This document shows positions 8,697 to 16,298 of a stretch of DNA of 44,948 nt, one piece after another. Position numbers and translations under genes: made by a program. Each line of letters opens with the position of its first letter. Position 1 is the first letter of the stretch. Source of the stretch: a virus; IMG/VR virus record IMGVR_UViG_3300045922_000997, positions 1 to 44,948 of that record. The stretch is one strand, 5' to 3'. The notes below the pieces were generated by a model. It was not told where the DNA came from, did no database searches, and saw nothing but the letters and a program-made list of their open reading frames with translations.

Positions 8697-9558
8697 TGTT
8701 CAGCTCCACGACAGGCAGGTTGGTCAATGCGGCGATGTGCTCGGCGAGCCGGGTGCGATGACAGCAGGCGGGGTCGGCCTCCATGCACATCAAGGCGCTC
8801 GGCTTCGATTTCACAAAAGCGACGGCTTGCGCCACAGCGGTTTGCTTGCTCTTGCCGAGTTCGGACGCGTACCAGTCGAACAACCTGGCGTAGGACTTCG
8901 GTTCGCTGAGGTTCTGCCTACGATCGGAGGGTACGCCCAAATCTGGAATGTGGATGTACTCGATCCCGAGGTCGGCCGAGACGCGGTCGAGGGTACTCTT
9001 GTGAAAACCGTAGCGGCGCGCAACCGGGTTGCATCGCACGTCGATCAGCCGCGCGATGCCGGCGCGCAGCAAGCGATCCATCAAGCCGTCGACCATCAGG
9101 CCCTCGTAGCCGACCTTGTACACGGCGATCGGCGCCTTGGGCAGTTTCACGGCTCGCTTGCTGAGGTCCTGGCTGTTCGCTGTGTACCAGGGATAGCGGC
9201 GGTAGACGTCCGCGACCAGGTCGCCCACCGGCATGCGGGCGTACTTGTCGAGGATGCGCTCGATTTCGGCGGCGAACCCGAACGCGAGATCGCGGGGCTG
9301 CTCTTTTCGAAAGCCGAGCAACCGAACGCCAGTGTTAGTAGTCTCGATCCAGCCCTCCTCCGCAAGCTGCGCCAGGTCGTAGTAAAGCGTGAAAGAGTAC
9401 GGTCCGAACTTGTACGGCACGAACTCGTAGACCGCACTTCGGGGCGGATCTTCGGCTTCCTGGCTCAACAGGAAAGCAAGTTTGACGAGATGGAGCTTTG
9501 AAGCACTGCCATTGAGGCGGCCAAGGATCCTGACGATCGTGCTCTGTCGGGCGGTCAT
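8665..9558 (-). CDS. DUF488 family protein with N-terminal winged-helix/Panacea-like domain
   Basis: The C-terminal half carries DUF488 hallmarks: the VGYEG strand, LIDVRCNPVARRYGF, and the Cys/His cluster CMEADPACCHR near the end. The N-terminal part (KLHLVKLAFLL, YEFVPYKFGPYSFTLYYDL) looks like a Panacea/DUF4065 or winged-helix module, which makes this a fusion. DUF488 proteins often lie in defence and mobile loci, but their activity is not firmly known. I chose the ATG at 9558 (MTARQSTIV) because the residues before it are unlike protein; the same frame is open to a GTG at 9639. A TATAAT hexamer lies at 9630-9625 on this strand and would suit a start downstream of it. Confidence 0.8.
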   Translation of the reverse strand: MTARQSTIVRILGRLNGSASKLHLVKLAFLLSQEAEDPPRSAVYEFVPYKFGPYSFTLYYDLAQLAEEGWIETTNTGVRLLGFRKEQPRDLAFGFAAEIERILDKYARMPVGDLVADVYRRYPWYTANSQDLSKRAVKLPKAPIAVYKVGYEGLMVDGLMDRLLRAGIARLIDVRCNPVARRYGFHKSTLDRVSADLGIEYIHIPDLGVPSDRRQNLSEPKSYARLFDWYASELGKSKQTAVAQAVAFVKSKPSALMCMEADPACCHRTRLAEHIAALTNLPVVELNSDKAHPVPAH

Positions 9559-9706
9559 GCCGGGGCCCTGTTGTGACGCCGATGAGCGCACGTACTCCCG
9601 ATAGTCAACGTGTCGAGCGCCATGATTATAGTCAAGCACATCAACGACTTCCGGACAAGGGCGTTTCAGACAAAATCGCGCAAGAATGTTTTGGCGCGGC
9701 AGGGGC

Positions 9707-9736
9707 TTGACGGAAGATAATCGCCCGGTGTACAGT
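9707..9736 (+). promoter_or_regulatory. Probable sigma70-type promoter of the repressor gene
   Basis: TTGACG (9707-9712) and TACAGT (9731-9736) are separated by 18 bases, 41 bases ahead of the XRE start. The -10 box falls inside a palindrome, which fits autorepression. Divergent transcription of the defence operon starts on the other side of the same gap. Confidence 0.55.
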
Positions 9737-9747
9737 GGTTAGTACAC
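9728..9747. promoter_or_regulatory. Palindromic operator candidate for the XRE repressor
   Basis: GTGTAC (9728-9733) and GTACAC (9742-9747) form perfect six-base arms around an eight-base spacer. The site covers the -10 region of the repressor promoter. This arrangement is usual for phage and ICE XRE regulators that control their own gene. No second matching copy was found upstream of the DUF488-type gene. Confidence 0.5.
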
Positions 9748-9776
9748 ATGCAGCCTCTTGGATCGAGGGCCGGGTC

Positions 9777-10127
9777 ATGAACCCAAAGAAATTCGGAGCC
9801 ACCATCCGCGCGCTCCGCGAGCAGCGGCAAATCAGCTTGCGGAAGTTCGCCGACAAGGTCGGCATCAGCCCCACGTACCTCTCCAAGGTCGAGCGGGATG
9901 AGTTCCCGCCGCCGGGAGAGGAGACCATCAAGCAGATCGCCGAGGCGCTCGGCCAGGATCCGGATGAATTGCTTGCGCTGGCCGGGAAGGTCTCCTCCGA
10001 CCTGCCGGCCATCATTCAGCAGCGGCCGCGGGAGATGGCCAGCTTCCTCCGTACCGCAGGCGAGTTGACTCCCGAAGAACTGGCCAGGCTGACCAAGTAC
10101 GTCGAGAGGATGAAGCGTCCGGGCTAA
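9777..10127 (+). CDS. XRE-family transcriptional repressor (ImmR/CI-like)
   Basis: This 116-residue protein has an XRE helix-turn-helix at about 5-62 (FGATIRALREQRQISLRKFA, then VGISPTYLSKVER) and a short C-terminal helical region without a LexA-type protease fold. It is followed after 53 bases by an ImmA/IrrE metallopeptidase. In ICEBs1-like elements that pair forms a DNA-damage switch in which ImmA cleaves the repressor. The same job is likely here as the prophage immunity repressor. ATG 9777 was chosen because GAGGG precedes it and it lies downstream of the promoter; the frame is open upstream to a start at 9735. Confidence 0.88.
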   Translation: MNPKKFGATIRALREQRQISLRKFADKVGISPTYLSKVERDEFPPPGEETIKQIAEALGQDPDELLALAGKVSSDLPAIIQQRPREMASFLRTAGELTPEELARLTKYVERMKRPG

Positions 10128-10180
10128 CGCGGCCTTTCGCGCCGTCCGGCAAACGATGATGAAGATGAGGATGAACCCGA

Positions 10181-10909
10181 ATGGAAGTGAAAGTTCCCCG
10201 GATCTCCGAGCGGACCATTGAGGCGGAAGCGGCCGCCCTGCTGGATCGCTACTCCAAAGAGCACGAGCCGATTCTCAAGCCGCCGGTCCCGGTGGATGAG
10301 TTGCCTGAGATGGTTCTTCAGGTCCGGCTGGAATTCGACGATCTGCGGAAGCTCGTGGGACGCGGCGACGCGATCGGCGCGACGTGGTTCGAGACGCGGG
10401 AGATTTACATCGACCAGAGCCTTGATCCCAAGGATCACCCTCGAAAGCAAGGCCGTTACCGCTTCACCGTGGGTCATGAGATCGGCCATTGGGTCCTGCA
10501 TCGCCGGTTCGTTCCCGACCGGGCGTCGCAGATGGCGCTCTTCGAGGGCCGGGCGCCCGAGCCGTCGATCCTGTGCCGGGAGGCAAACAAGCGCGAGCCC
10601 GCCGAGTGGCAGGCGGACCGGTTCTCCTCCTTTCTGTTGATGCCTCGGGATCTGGTTCTGAAAGCCTGGCGCGAGAGCCGCGGGGCGGCGCCGTGGGTGT
10701 TCGACATGCCGAAGTATCGGACCGCCGTGGCGAACGGGTTCACGGACTCTTTCGACGTGGTCGCCAAGGACATGATGAACCACGTCGCCTCCGATTTCGC
10801 CCCTCAGTTTGGTGTTTCGACCGAGGCTATGCGGATTCGCCTGGAGAACCTGGGATTGCTGAAGAAGGTGCAGGGGCGGCAACTTCTGGATCTGGAGGCG
10901 GCCGGATAG
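10181..10909 (+). CDS. immA: ImmA/IrrE family metallopeptidase
   Basis: This 242-residue protein is a predicted zinc endopeptidase with HEIGH at residues 99-103 and a downstream E142-WQAD helix that supplies the third ligand. A short N-terminal region and a C-terminal winged-helix-like segment (MMNHVASDFAPQFGVSTEAMRIRL) flank the protease core. It follows the XRE gene on the same strand. ImmA proteins relieve repression by cutting the partner XRE regulator after DNA damage, so this is the likely induction arm of the lysogeny switch. Purine-rich GAGGATG precedes the start. Confidence 0.88.
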   Translation: MEVKVPRISERTIEAEAAALLDRYSKEHEPILKPPVPVDELPEMVLQVRLEFDDLRKLVGRGDAIGATWFETREIYIDQSLDPKDHPRKQGRYRFTVGHEIGHWVLHRRFVPDRASQMALFEGRAPEPSILCREANKREPAEWQADRFSSFLLMPRDLVLKAWRESRGAAPWVFDMPKYRTAVANGFTDSFDVVAKDMMNHVASDFAPQFGVSTEAMRIRLENLGLLKKVQGRQLLDLEAAG

Positions 10910-10935
10910 GCCTTTCTGTGGCACAAGGGTTTAGC

Positions 10936-11217
10936 ATGAAGCGCACACTGGACACGCCGGATCATCCCACGGCTTTGCGGACCGCGGGCGCTGGAGCGTT
11001 CGAGACCTCCGACTTCTACCTGGCCTGCTACCTGCGGTGCATCGGCTACGCCCTCGACGACGTGCGGCGGGACGGGCGGCGGGTGGTCTTTGTGTTCGGA
11101 GACAAGCCGGCCCGGAAGACGGACCTGATGGCGTTTTTCGGCAACAAGGCGGAAGTGAACCCGCTGCAATTTGTCGCGGCGATTAAGGATTTGAAAACAC
11201 TGATCCACAACTCATAG
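10936..11217 (+). CDS. DUF5659-like small protein
   Basis: This 93-residue protein has the pattern FETSDFYLACYLRCIGY followed by a beta hairpin (RRVVFVFGDKP) and an FGNKAEVNPLQF...IKDLKTLIHN ending. These resemble the DUF5659 small proteins found in phages and mobile elements, whose role is not known. It is the first gene of a run of closely spaced plus-strand early genes after immA. Confidence 0.7.
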   Translation: MKRTLDTPDHPTALRTAGAGAFETSDFYLACYLRCIGYALDDVRRDGRRVVFVFGDKPARKTDLMAFFGNKAEVNPLQFVAAIKDLKTLIHNS

Positions 11218-11227
11218 GGGATGTCGA

Positions 11228-11437
11228 ATGGACAAGAAGTCGAATCCGGAGACCAGCGCTTTGGCCAGGGCCATGGCGAAGATTGAAGCCGAAGTCCGCG
11301 AGGGCGTCAGCCACGGCCACTTCGACCTGGCCATCTCGTGCAAGATCGCCAACAGCGGCAAGCGCGAGCTGCTCGTCAAGGCCGGCAAGAATCACCGGTT
11401 TCTCATCCCCGAGAGCGAATTACCGCAGTCCGCATAG
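11228..11437 (+). CDS. Small unknown protein
   Basis: This is a 69-residue charged protein with no signal or membrane segment. A helical N-terminal half (ALARAMAKIEAEVREGV) is followed by a likely beta segment (HFDLAISCKI, RELLVKAGKNHRFLI). A GGGGA sequence precedes the ATG. I do not recognise a family. It sits between the DUF5659-like gene and the ParB-like gene. Confidence 0.6.
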   Translation: MDKKSNPETSALARAMAKIEAEVREGVSHGHFDLAISCKIANSGKRELLVKAGKNHRFLIPESELPQSA

Positions 11438-11572
11438 TTTTGTGAGGACCTCCGCAAACGGGGGCCTCGAACCACCTACTCGTTAGATCGCTCACCATCG
11501 GCGCTCATGCCGAGGTGGAGGGTCGAAGCGGATGACGCGAGGGCGTTGTCCGGCAGGATCTCCACTTTTCGG

Positions 11573-11767
11573 ATGAGCGAGCCCAGGCAAGAGTTCCTCG
11601 AACAGACCCGAAGCTTCTGGCAGAAGCGGACGGACCGGCCACTGTCTCTTGAAGACGCCCGGCAGATCGCCGCGAACGCGGCCGGCGTGTTCCAGGTGCT
11701 GGCGCAGTGGGCGGAGGCCGAGGACCGCCGTCATCCGAATCCCCCTCAGGAGGCGGCGGGCCGATGA
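11573..11767 (+). CDS. Small helical unknown protein upstream of the ParB-like gene
   Basis: From the ATG at 11573 this encodes 64 residues, mostly helical, with the core FWQKRTDRPLSLEDARQIA. The same frame is open to 11507, but the extra residues look non-coding. Its stop overlaps the ParB-like start as ATGA, so the two genes are probably coupled. The 135 bases before it (11438-11572) hold no gene that I can support. Confidence 0.6.
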   Translation: MSEPRQEFLEQTRSFWQKRTDRPLSLEDARQIAANAAGVFQVLAQWAEAEDRRHPNPPQEAAGR

Positions 11768-12711
11768 CGTCCAATCTCGTTCTTCGTGAAGTCCCATGCG
11801 ACTCGATCCGCGTCGTGGGGCGGCACCGCCGCGACCTGGGCGAACTGGAGGTGCTCGCAGCCAGCATAGCGACCGTGGGACTGCTCCACCCGCCGGTGAT
11901 TACCAAGGACGGCGTGCTGATCTGCGGAGAGCGGCGCCTCGTGGCGACGCGCGACATCCTCGGCTGGAAGACGATTCCGGTGATTGTGCTCGAGGTGTCG
12001 AGCATTGTCGAAGGGGAGTACGCGGAGAACGAGATCCGCAAGGATTTCACGCCGTCCGAGCGCGTGGCCATCGGCAAGGCGATTGAAGCGGAGATCGGCA
12101 AGCGCCAGGGGCAGCGTACGGATAAGGAACTTCCGCCAGATCTGGCGGAAGTTACGCCGGGCGTGGAGACGCGCGAGGTCGCAGCGAAGAAGGCCGGGTT
12201 TGGCGGCCACTCCACTTATGAGCAGGCCAAGAAGGTCGTCGAGAAGGCCGTTGACGAAGTGGTCGCGCAGATGGACGCCGGCGGCCTGTCGATCAGCGCG
12301 GCCGCGGTGATCGCCGACCAGCCGCCAGAGGCGCAGCGCGAGATCGTGCAGATGCCCGCTGCCGTGCGCCGCCAGATCGTGCGCCAACTGCGCGAGGCCA
12401 CCGAACTCCCTTCCACCGCCGAAGCGCGGCGCATTGCTCGCGAGACGGGCATGCTCGTGGCGGACCGAACCGGAAGGTACCGCTCGGGCCTCTCGGACGA
12501 GGAACGCAAGGCGCTCAAGGAAGATCTTGACTCGATCTGGGCGGTGACGCGCGCCGTCATGGCTCTGGCCGAGACGCCGCTCGATCCGGTCGACCTGGCA
12601 TCGCGGCTTGAATACTGGCACTGCCCGGGCATCCGGGCCAAATCGCCGGTCGCTCTCGACTGGCTCCACCGCTTTGAGGAGGCAATCCGTGACAAGACCC
12701 AGATTTCATGA
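11764..12711 (+). CDS. ParB/Spo0J-like nuclease-domain protein
   Basis: This 315-residue protein begins with a ParB N-terminal domain (about 8-95), seen in LEVLAASIATVGLLHPPVIT, the GERRL motif and the ENEIRKDFTPSERVAI segment typical of the ParB-to-KorB linker. A helical region follows. There is no ParA gene nearby, so it is more likely a phage regulator or nuclease-like protein than a partition factor. A perfect 26-bp palindrome (12128-12153) lies in frame and encodes the KELPPDLAEVT stretch in what looks like a linker. I chose ATG 11764 for its ATGA overlap with the gene before. Confidence 0.85.
   Translation: MTSNLVLREVPCDSIRVVGRHRRDLGELEVLAASIATVGLLHPPVITKDGVLICGERRLVATRDILGWKTIPVIVLEVSSIVEGEYAENEIRKDFTPSERVAIGKAIEAEIGKRQGQRTDKELPPDLAEVTPGVETREVAAKKAGFGGHSTYEQAKKVVEKAVDEVVAQMDAGGLSISAAAVIADQPPEAQREIVQMPAAVRRQIVRQLREATELPSTAEARRIARETGMLVADRTGRYRSGLSDEERKALKEDLDSIWAVTRAVMALAETPLDPVDLASRLEYWHCPGIRAKSPVALDWLHRFEEAIRDKTQIS
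12128..12153. repeat. 26-bp perfect palindrome inside the ParB-like gene
   Basis: The left arm AACTTCCGCCAGA (12128-12140) is followed at once by its exact reverse complement TCTGGCGGAAGTT (12141-12153). It is nearly the same as one of three palindromes at 34321-34401, 22 kb away, so it belongs to a repeat family and is not a codon-usage accident. It is read through in frame. Confidence 0.85.
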
Positions 12712-13201
12712 CTCGGAACTGTCGCGCCGGATCGACGAGGTGATCCTGGCGCACCTGGAGACCCGCGAGCCCACCGCTGAGGAAGTCAGCGCGGAGGTGC
12801 TGGAGCGCTACGGTGACCTGGTCGAAGAGTACGGCCGCGAACTGGCCGTGGCGCAGGTGCGGTCCATCGTCAGCGACCGCATGAAGAAGACGCTGGCGAC
12901 GCGGAAGGGGCGCGCGCTGCAACTGCGGCTCGACATGCGCTTCGGAGGTCTGGAGCCGGAGTCGGCCCTCACGTTCCGCGATGACCGTGGAGCCATCCGC
13001 TACGTGGCCACGGCGCGGGCGACCCAGGAACATCACCGGCGCTACATGGCGCTGCTCAAGGAGCAGATTGAAGCCGACACGGCGCGGCTGAAGGTGGCCG
13101 AGTGGTTCTACGCCTGGCTCGAACCGGTCTTTGCCGAGCATCCGGGCATCACCACGGCCGAGGCGATCGCATTGCTCGCCCCCGAAGGTCAGGCGGCGTG
13201 A
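12689..13201 (+). CDS. Unknown early protein
   Basis: This encodes 170 residues from GTG 12689, which has GAGGAGG six bases upstream and overlaps the end of the ParB-like gene. The N-terminal 60 residues are helical (ELSRRIDEVILAHLETREPT) and may form a winged helix. The middle is basic, and the C-terminal half is a long charged helix with a WFYAWLEPVF segment. I do not recognise a family. Its position just before the helicase gene suggests a role in early DNA metabolism, an inference from context. Confidence 0.75.
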   Translation: MTRPRFHDSELSRRIDEVILAHLETREPTAEEVSAEVLERYGDLVEEYGRELAVAQVRSIVSDRMKKTLATRKGRALQLRLDMRFGGLEPESALTFRDDRGAIRYVATARATQEHHRRYMALLKEQIEADTARLKVAEWFYAWLEPVFAEHPGITTAEAIALLAPEGQAA

Positions 13202-13209
13202 AGGGCCCC

Positions 13210-14646
13210 ATGACAACAACGATGCCGGTTCTGCACCACACCACGCCGTGGCGGCACCAGCGCGAAGCCGTTGCCTTTGTCCGCGATCTGTATCGACGCG
13301 GCAGGCGAGGCGCCATGATCGCCGCAGTCATGGGCACGGGCAAATCGGCGATGACCGTGTACATCTGCGTCGAGGAGGGGTTTCAACTGATCCTCATCCT
13401 CTGTCCGCTGCGGGTGGTGCAGGTATGGCGGCCGCAGTTCGAGATGCACTCGAACCTTCCGTTTCTGGTTGTGCCACTCGATGATTCCTTCGCCAGCGTG
13501 CGCGCCAAGCGGGCCGAGGCCGAGCGGCAGATTGCCCTGGCTAAGGCGCGGGGCGTGCCAGCAGTGGTTGTCATCAACTACGACAGCGCTTGGCGATCGC
13601 CGTTTGCGGAGTGGGCCCTCAAGCAGAAGTGGGATTTGGTCGTCGCCGACGAGATCCATCGCTGCAAGGCGCCCGGCGGCAAGGCCAGCCGGTTTCTAGC
13701 GCGGCTCGGCCAGGCGGCGAGGTTCCGTCTAGGCCTGTCGGGCACGCCGATGCCGCACTCGCCGCTCGACGTCTACGCCTACTTCCGCTTCATCGACCCG
13801 TCCATCTTCGGCTGGAGCTTTCACAAGTTCCGGCAGCATTACGCCGTCCTGGGCGGATACCAGAATCATCAGGTTGTCGGCTACCGGAATCTTGATGAGC
13901 TGAACCAGAAGTTCTACTCCGTGACCTTCGCCTGCGGCAAGGACGTCTTGGATTTGCCGGAGGAACTGGAGGTCACCTACCGCTGCGAACTCGGCGCGGA
14001 GGCGCGCCGGATCTACCTCGCGCTGAAGAAGGATTTGATCGCTGACGTTGGCTCCGGCGCCGTCACTGCGGCAAACGCGCTGGTTCGTTTGCTGCGATTC
14101 GCGCAACTGACAGGCGGCTTCATCCCCACCGACGACGGCGAGCAGATACAGATCGACACCGCAAAAATGGAGCTACTGCGCGACGTTCTGGAGGATCTCG
14201 ATCCCACTGAACCTATTGTCGTCTTCGCCCGGTTCCGCAACGACCTCGACGTCGTGCACCGTGTCGCAGCGGACCTGGGCCGCGGCTCGTTAGAGATTTC
14301 GGGCCGCCGTGATGAGCTGCGCGATTGGCAATCCGGCGCCGCGCCCATTCTGGCGGCGCAGATTCAGGCCGGCGGCGTCGGCGTCGATCTGACGCGCAGC
14401 CGTTACGCGATCTATTTCAGCATCGGCTTCAGCTTGGGCGACTTTCTTCAGAGCAAGGCCCGGCTTCACCGGCCCGGCCAGCGCAGGACAACGGAATTCA
14501 TCTTTCTAGCCGCCGCGAACACGGTGGACGAACAGATTCTGCGGGCGCTCGCCGCGCGTCAGGACCTGGTCGAATCCGTGTTGGCGCAAACCATCGGAAC
14601 CGCTGGCAACGGTCCGGTTCGCAGTCGACCGCAGAGGAATGGATAG
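13210..14646 (+). CDS. SF2/SNF2-like DNA helicase
   Basis: This 478-residue protein is a DEAD/SNF2-type ATPase. It has Walker A MGTGKS (41-46), a DEIH box (147-150), SGTP (177-180) and, in the second RecA lobe, the Q-rich motif KARLHRPGQ near residue 430. It is compact and lacks added nuclease or chromodomain parts, like phage-encoded SNF2 helicases that act in replication or recombination. ATG 13210 has AAGGG upstream; a GTG at 13198 that overlaps the previous stop is an equal alternative. Confidence 0.9.
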   Translation: MTTTMPVLHHTTPWRHQREAVAFVRDLYRRGRRGAMIAAVMGTGKSAMTVYICVEEGFQLILILCPLRVVQVWRPQFEMHSNLPFLVVPLDDSFASVRAKRAEAERQIALAKARGVPAVVVINYDSAWRSPFAEWALKQKWDLVVADEIHRCKAPGGKASRFLARLGQAARFRLGLSGTPMPHSPLDVYAYFRFIDPSIFGWSFHKFRQHYAVLGGYQNHQVVGYRNLDELNQKFYSVTFACGKDVLDLPEELEVTYRCELGAEARRIYLALKKDLIADVGSGAVTAANALVRLLRFAQLTGGFIPTDDGEQIQIDTAKMELLRDVLEDLDPTEPIVVFARFRNDLDVVHRVAADLGRGSLEISGRRDELRDWQSGAAPILAAQIQAGGVGVDLTRSRYAIYFSIGFSLGDFLQSKARLHRPGQRRTTEFIFLAAANTVDEQILRALAARQDLVESVLAQTIGTAGNGPVRSRPQRNG

Positions 14647-14713
14647 CCGCGGATTAGATCGGAATGGAGTGGCTCGCAATGGAATTCAACACCGTGGATT
14701 CGAAAGGAACGAA

Positions 14714-15322
14714 ATGTACAAACAACTTGAGGTAACGATTCGGGGCATCACCCCGTGCATGATGCACAACGGCCGGACGGCCTCGCCGCTGGACCCCATC
14801 GTCAAAGAAATGAAGAGGGTCCACAGCAAGAAGACCAAGACGGATGCGGATCACGAGCTGCTCGCCTATCTGGAATGGCTGGGCGCGCTCTACACTACCG
14901 CGCCGGGCGTCTTTCAGGTGGCCGGGAACGCCGTTCTCGTGGAGGGCTTCGGAGTCCCGTGTTGGCCCGGGGAATGCATCGAGGCCATGCTGGTGTCGGC
15001 CGCCAAGAAGAACAAGCTCGGCCAGCAGTTCAAAGCGGGCCTGATCTGCGACGGCAACTGGCCGCTGCTCTATGACGGTCCCAGGGACATCGGCGCGCTG
15101 ATGCGCGATCCCGCCTTCCGCGACAGCCGGATGGTGGTTGTTTCGCGCGCTCGCGTGACGCGGACGCGCCCCATCTTCCACCAGTGGAGGCTCGGCTTCA
15201 CACTGCACTTTCTCCCCGACCTGCTCAATGAGTCCCAAGTCCGCGACGCCGTTGTGGCAGCCGGGCGGCTGGTCGGTCTGGGCGAGTACCGCCCGAAGTT
15301 CGGGCGGTTCGAGATGGAGTAA
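14714..15322 (+). CDS. Unknown conserved phage-type protein
   Basis: This 202-residue protein starts at ATG 14714 after an AAAGGAAC ribosome site. It begins LEVTIRGITPCMMHNGRTAS, a beta-strand opening with a TP.MMHN motif that I have seen in unassigned phage proteins. It continues with mixed alpha/beta segments and ends in GRLVGLGEYRPKFGRFEM. The replication-module context suggests nucleic-acid binding, but I have no motif that proves it. The 67-base leader before it is purine-rich and repetitive. Confidence 0.75.
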   Translation: MYKQLEVTIRGITPCMMHNGRTASPLDPIVKEMKRVHSKKTKTDADHELLAYLEWLGALYTTAPGVFQVAGNAVLVEGFGVPCWPGECIEAMLVSAAKKNKLGQQFKAGLICDGNWPLLYDGPRDIGALMRDPAFRDSRMVVVSRARVTRTRPIFHQWRLGFTLHFLPDLLNESQVRDAVVAAGRLVGLGEYRPKFGRFEME

Positions 15323-15436
15323 GCGCGATCGGCCGGCAACGCAAAGGCGCGGACTGGAAGGGAGAGGATGCGAGTGCATTGGATAGGAACGGCGCGCAAA
15401 ACACGATGACCGGCGGACGGATTCGGAAAGGAACAC
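15323..15436. other. Purine-rich leader, no gene seen
   Basis: This 114-base gap contains many spaced GGA triplets and ends with GGATTCGGAAAGGAAC before the next start. A closely similar GGATTCGAAAGGAAC precedes the gene at 14714. The shared block may be a repeated translation-start leader. No RNA fold or promoter stands out. Confidence 0.4.
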
Positions 15437-15904
15437 ATGGCGAGATATCCCATTGACTTCGACATCTTGCAGAAGGGCCAGTTGTTGACCGCGGAGTTTC
15501 TGGAAAACGCCTGCGGCCACCAGCGCGGCACGACGAAGTACGAGTTCTTCTGCATGACCCTGGCGCAGATGATCTTTGCGGAGACCGGCTTCACGGCGAA
15601 ACGGTCGGGGGACGACTTGCGCATCCTCACAGATTCGGAGGCCGCGCAATACAACGCCCGGCGCGTAGAACAGCATGTGCGAGGAGTGTTCCAGCGCTTC
15701 GAAATGCTGGCCTCGGTTGACATGGCCGCCCTCGGCGCGGACGAGAGGCGGGAGTACGAGCGCCAGCTTCTTAACAAAGGCCGCTACGTGCAGGCGCTGG
15801 TGACCGTCAAGCGGCGGCATCAGCTGGAGGGCCACGCCAGAACGGTCCCCGGTCTGCCTGGCGTCCAAGCAGGCAAAACGCAAGACAAGGAAGGACAGCA
15901 ATGA
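15437..15904 (+). CDS. Unknown early protein
   Basis: This 155-residue soluble protein has an N-terminal segment YPIDFDILQKGQLLTAEFLE, a helical middle and a basic C-terminus (ALVTVKRRHQLEGHARTV). I do not recognise a family. It has a strong AAAGGAAC ribosome site, and its stop overlaps the start of the next gene as ATGA, so both are probably made together. Confidence 0.75.
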   Translation: MARYPIDFDILQKGQLLTAEFLENACGHQRGTTKYEFFCMTLAQMIFAETGFTAKRSGDDLRILTDSEAAQYNARRVEQHVRGVFQRFEMLASVDMAALGADERREYERQLLNKGRYVQALVTVKRRHQLEGHARTVPGLPGVQAGKTQDKEGQQ

Positions 15905-16296
15905 ACTCCGAACAACTGAAACGCTTCGTCGCTCTGGAAGAGCGGCGCAAGGAACTGGAAGGCGAGATCGACAGAATCAAGGCCGAGGCCGCGGCACTGG
16001 AGTCGGTCCTTATGCCGCAGTTTGAGCAGGAGGGCGTCGAGCGGATTTCAATCGACGGCCGTACGGTCTTCATCGAACGGCGCTTGTGGGCGTCCGCCAG
16101 AAACGGCGATAAGCAGGCCCTCTGCAAGGCGCTCAAACGTGCCCGCCTCTCGGAATTCGTACAGGAAACATTCAACTCGCAGAGCCTTTCGGCCCTGGTC
16201 CGTGAATGGGACCGCGACGGCAGGCCCATGCCACCGAGTCTGCGGGAGGTGTTGGAAGTAAGTGAGGTTTTCAAACTCAGAACAAGGAGAAGCTGA
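15901..16296 (+). CDS. Coiled-coil unknown protein
   Basis: This is a 131-residue protein. Residues 1-40 form a charged coiled coil (LKRFVALEERRKELEGEI), followed by a small alpha/beta domain (VERISIDGRTVFIERRLW) and a helical tail. Small phage proteins with this layout are often annotated only as hypothetical. It overlaps the gene before by four bases and is followed after two bases by the next start, so it is part of a tight early operon. Confidence 0.75.
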   Translation: MNSEQLKRFVALEERRKELEGEIDRIKAEAAALESVLMPQFEQEGVERISIDGRTVFIERRLWASARNGDKQALCKALKRARLSEFVQETFNSQSLSALVREWDRDGRPMPPSLREVLEVSEVFKLRTRRS

Positions 16297-16298
16297 CC

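Noticed and set aside
11438-11506. Antisense tRNA-like end (GGLEPPTR in one frame, T-arm-like GGTTCGA on the minus strand), considered as a second att or tRNA remnant
   Set aside because: Only the T-loop consensus fits; the T stem has a mismatch, no anticodon stem or acceptor with CCA is found, and it does not match tRNA-Gln.
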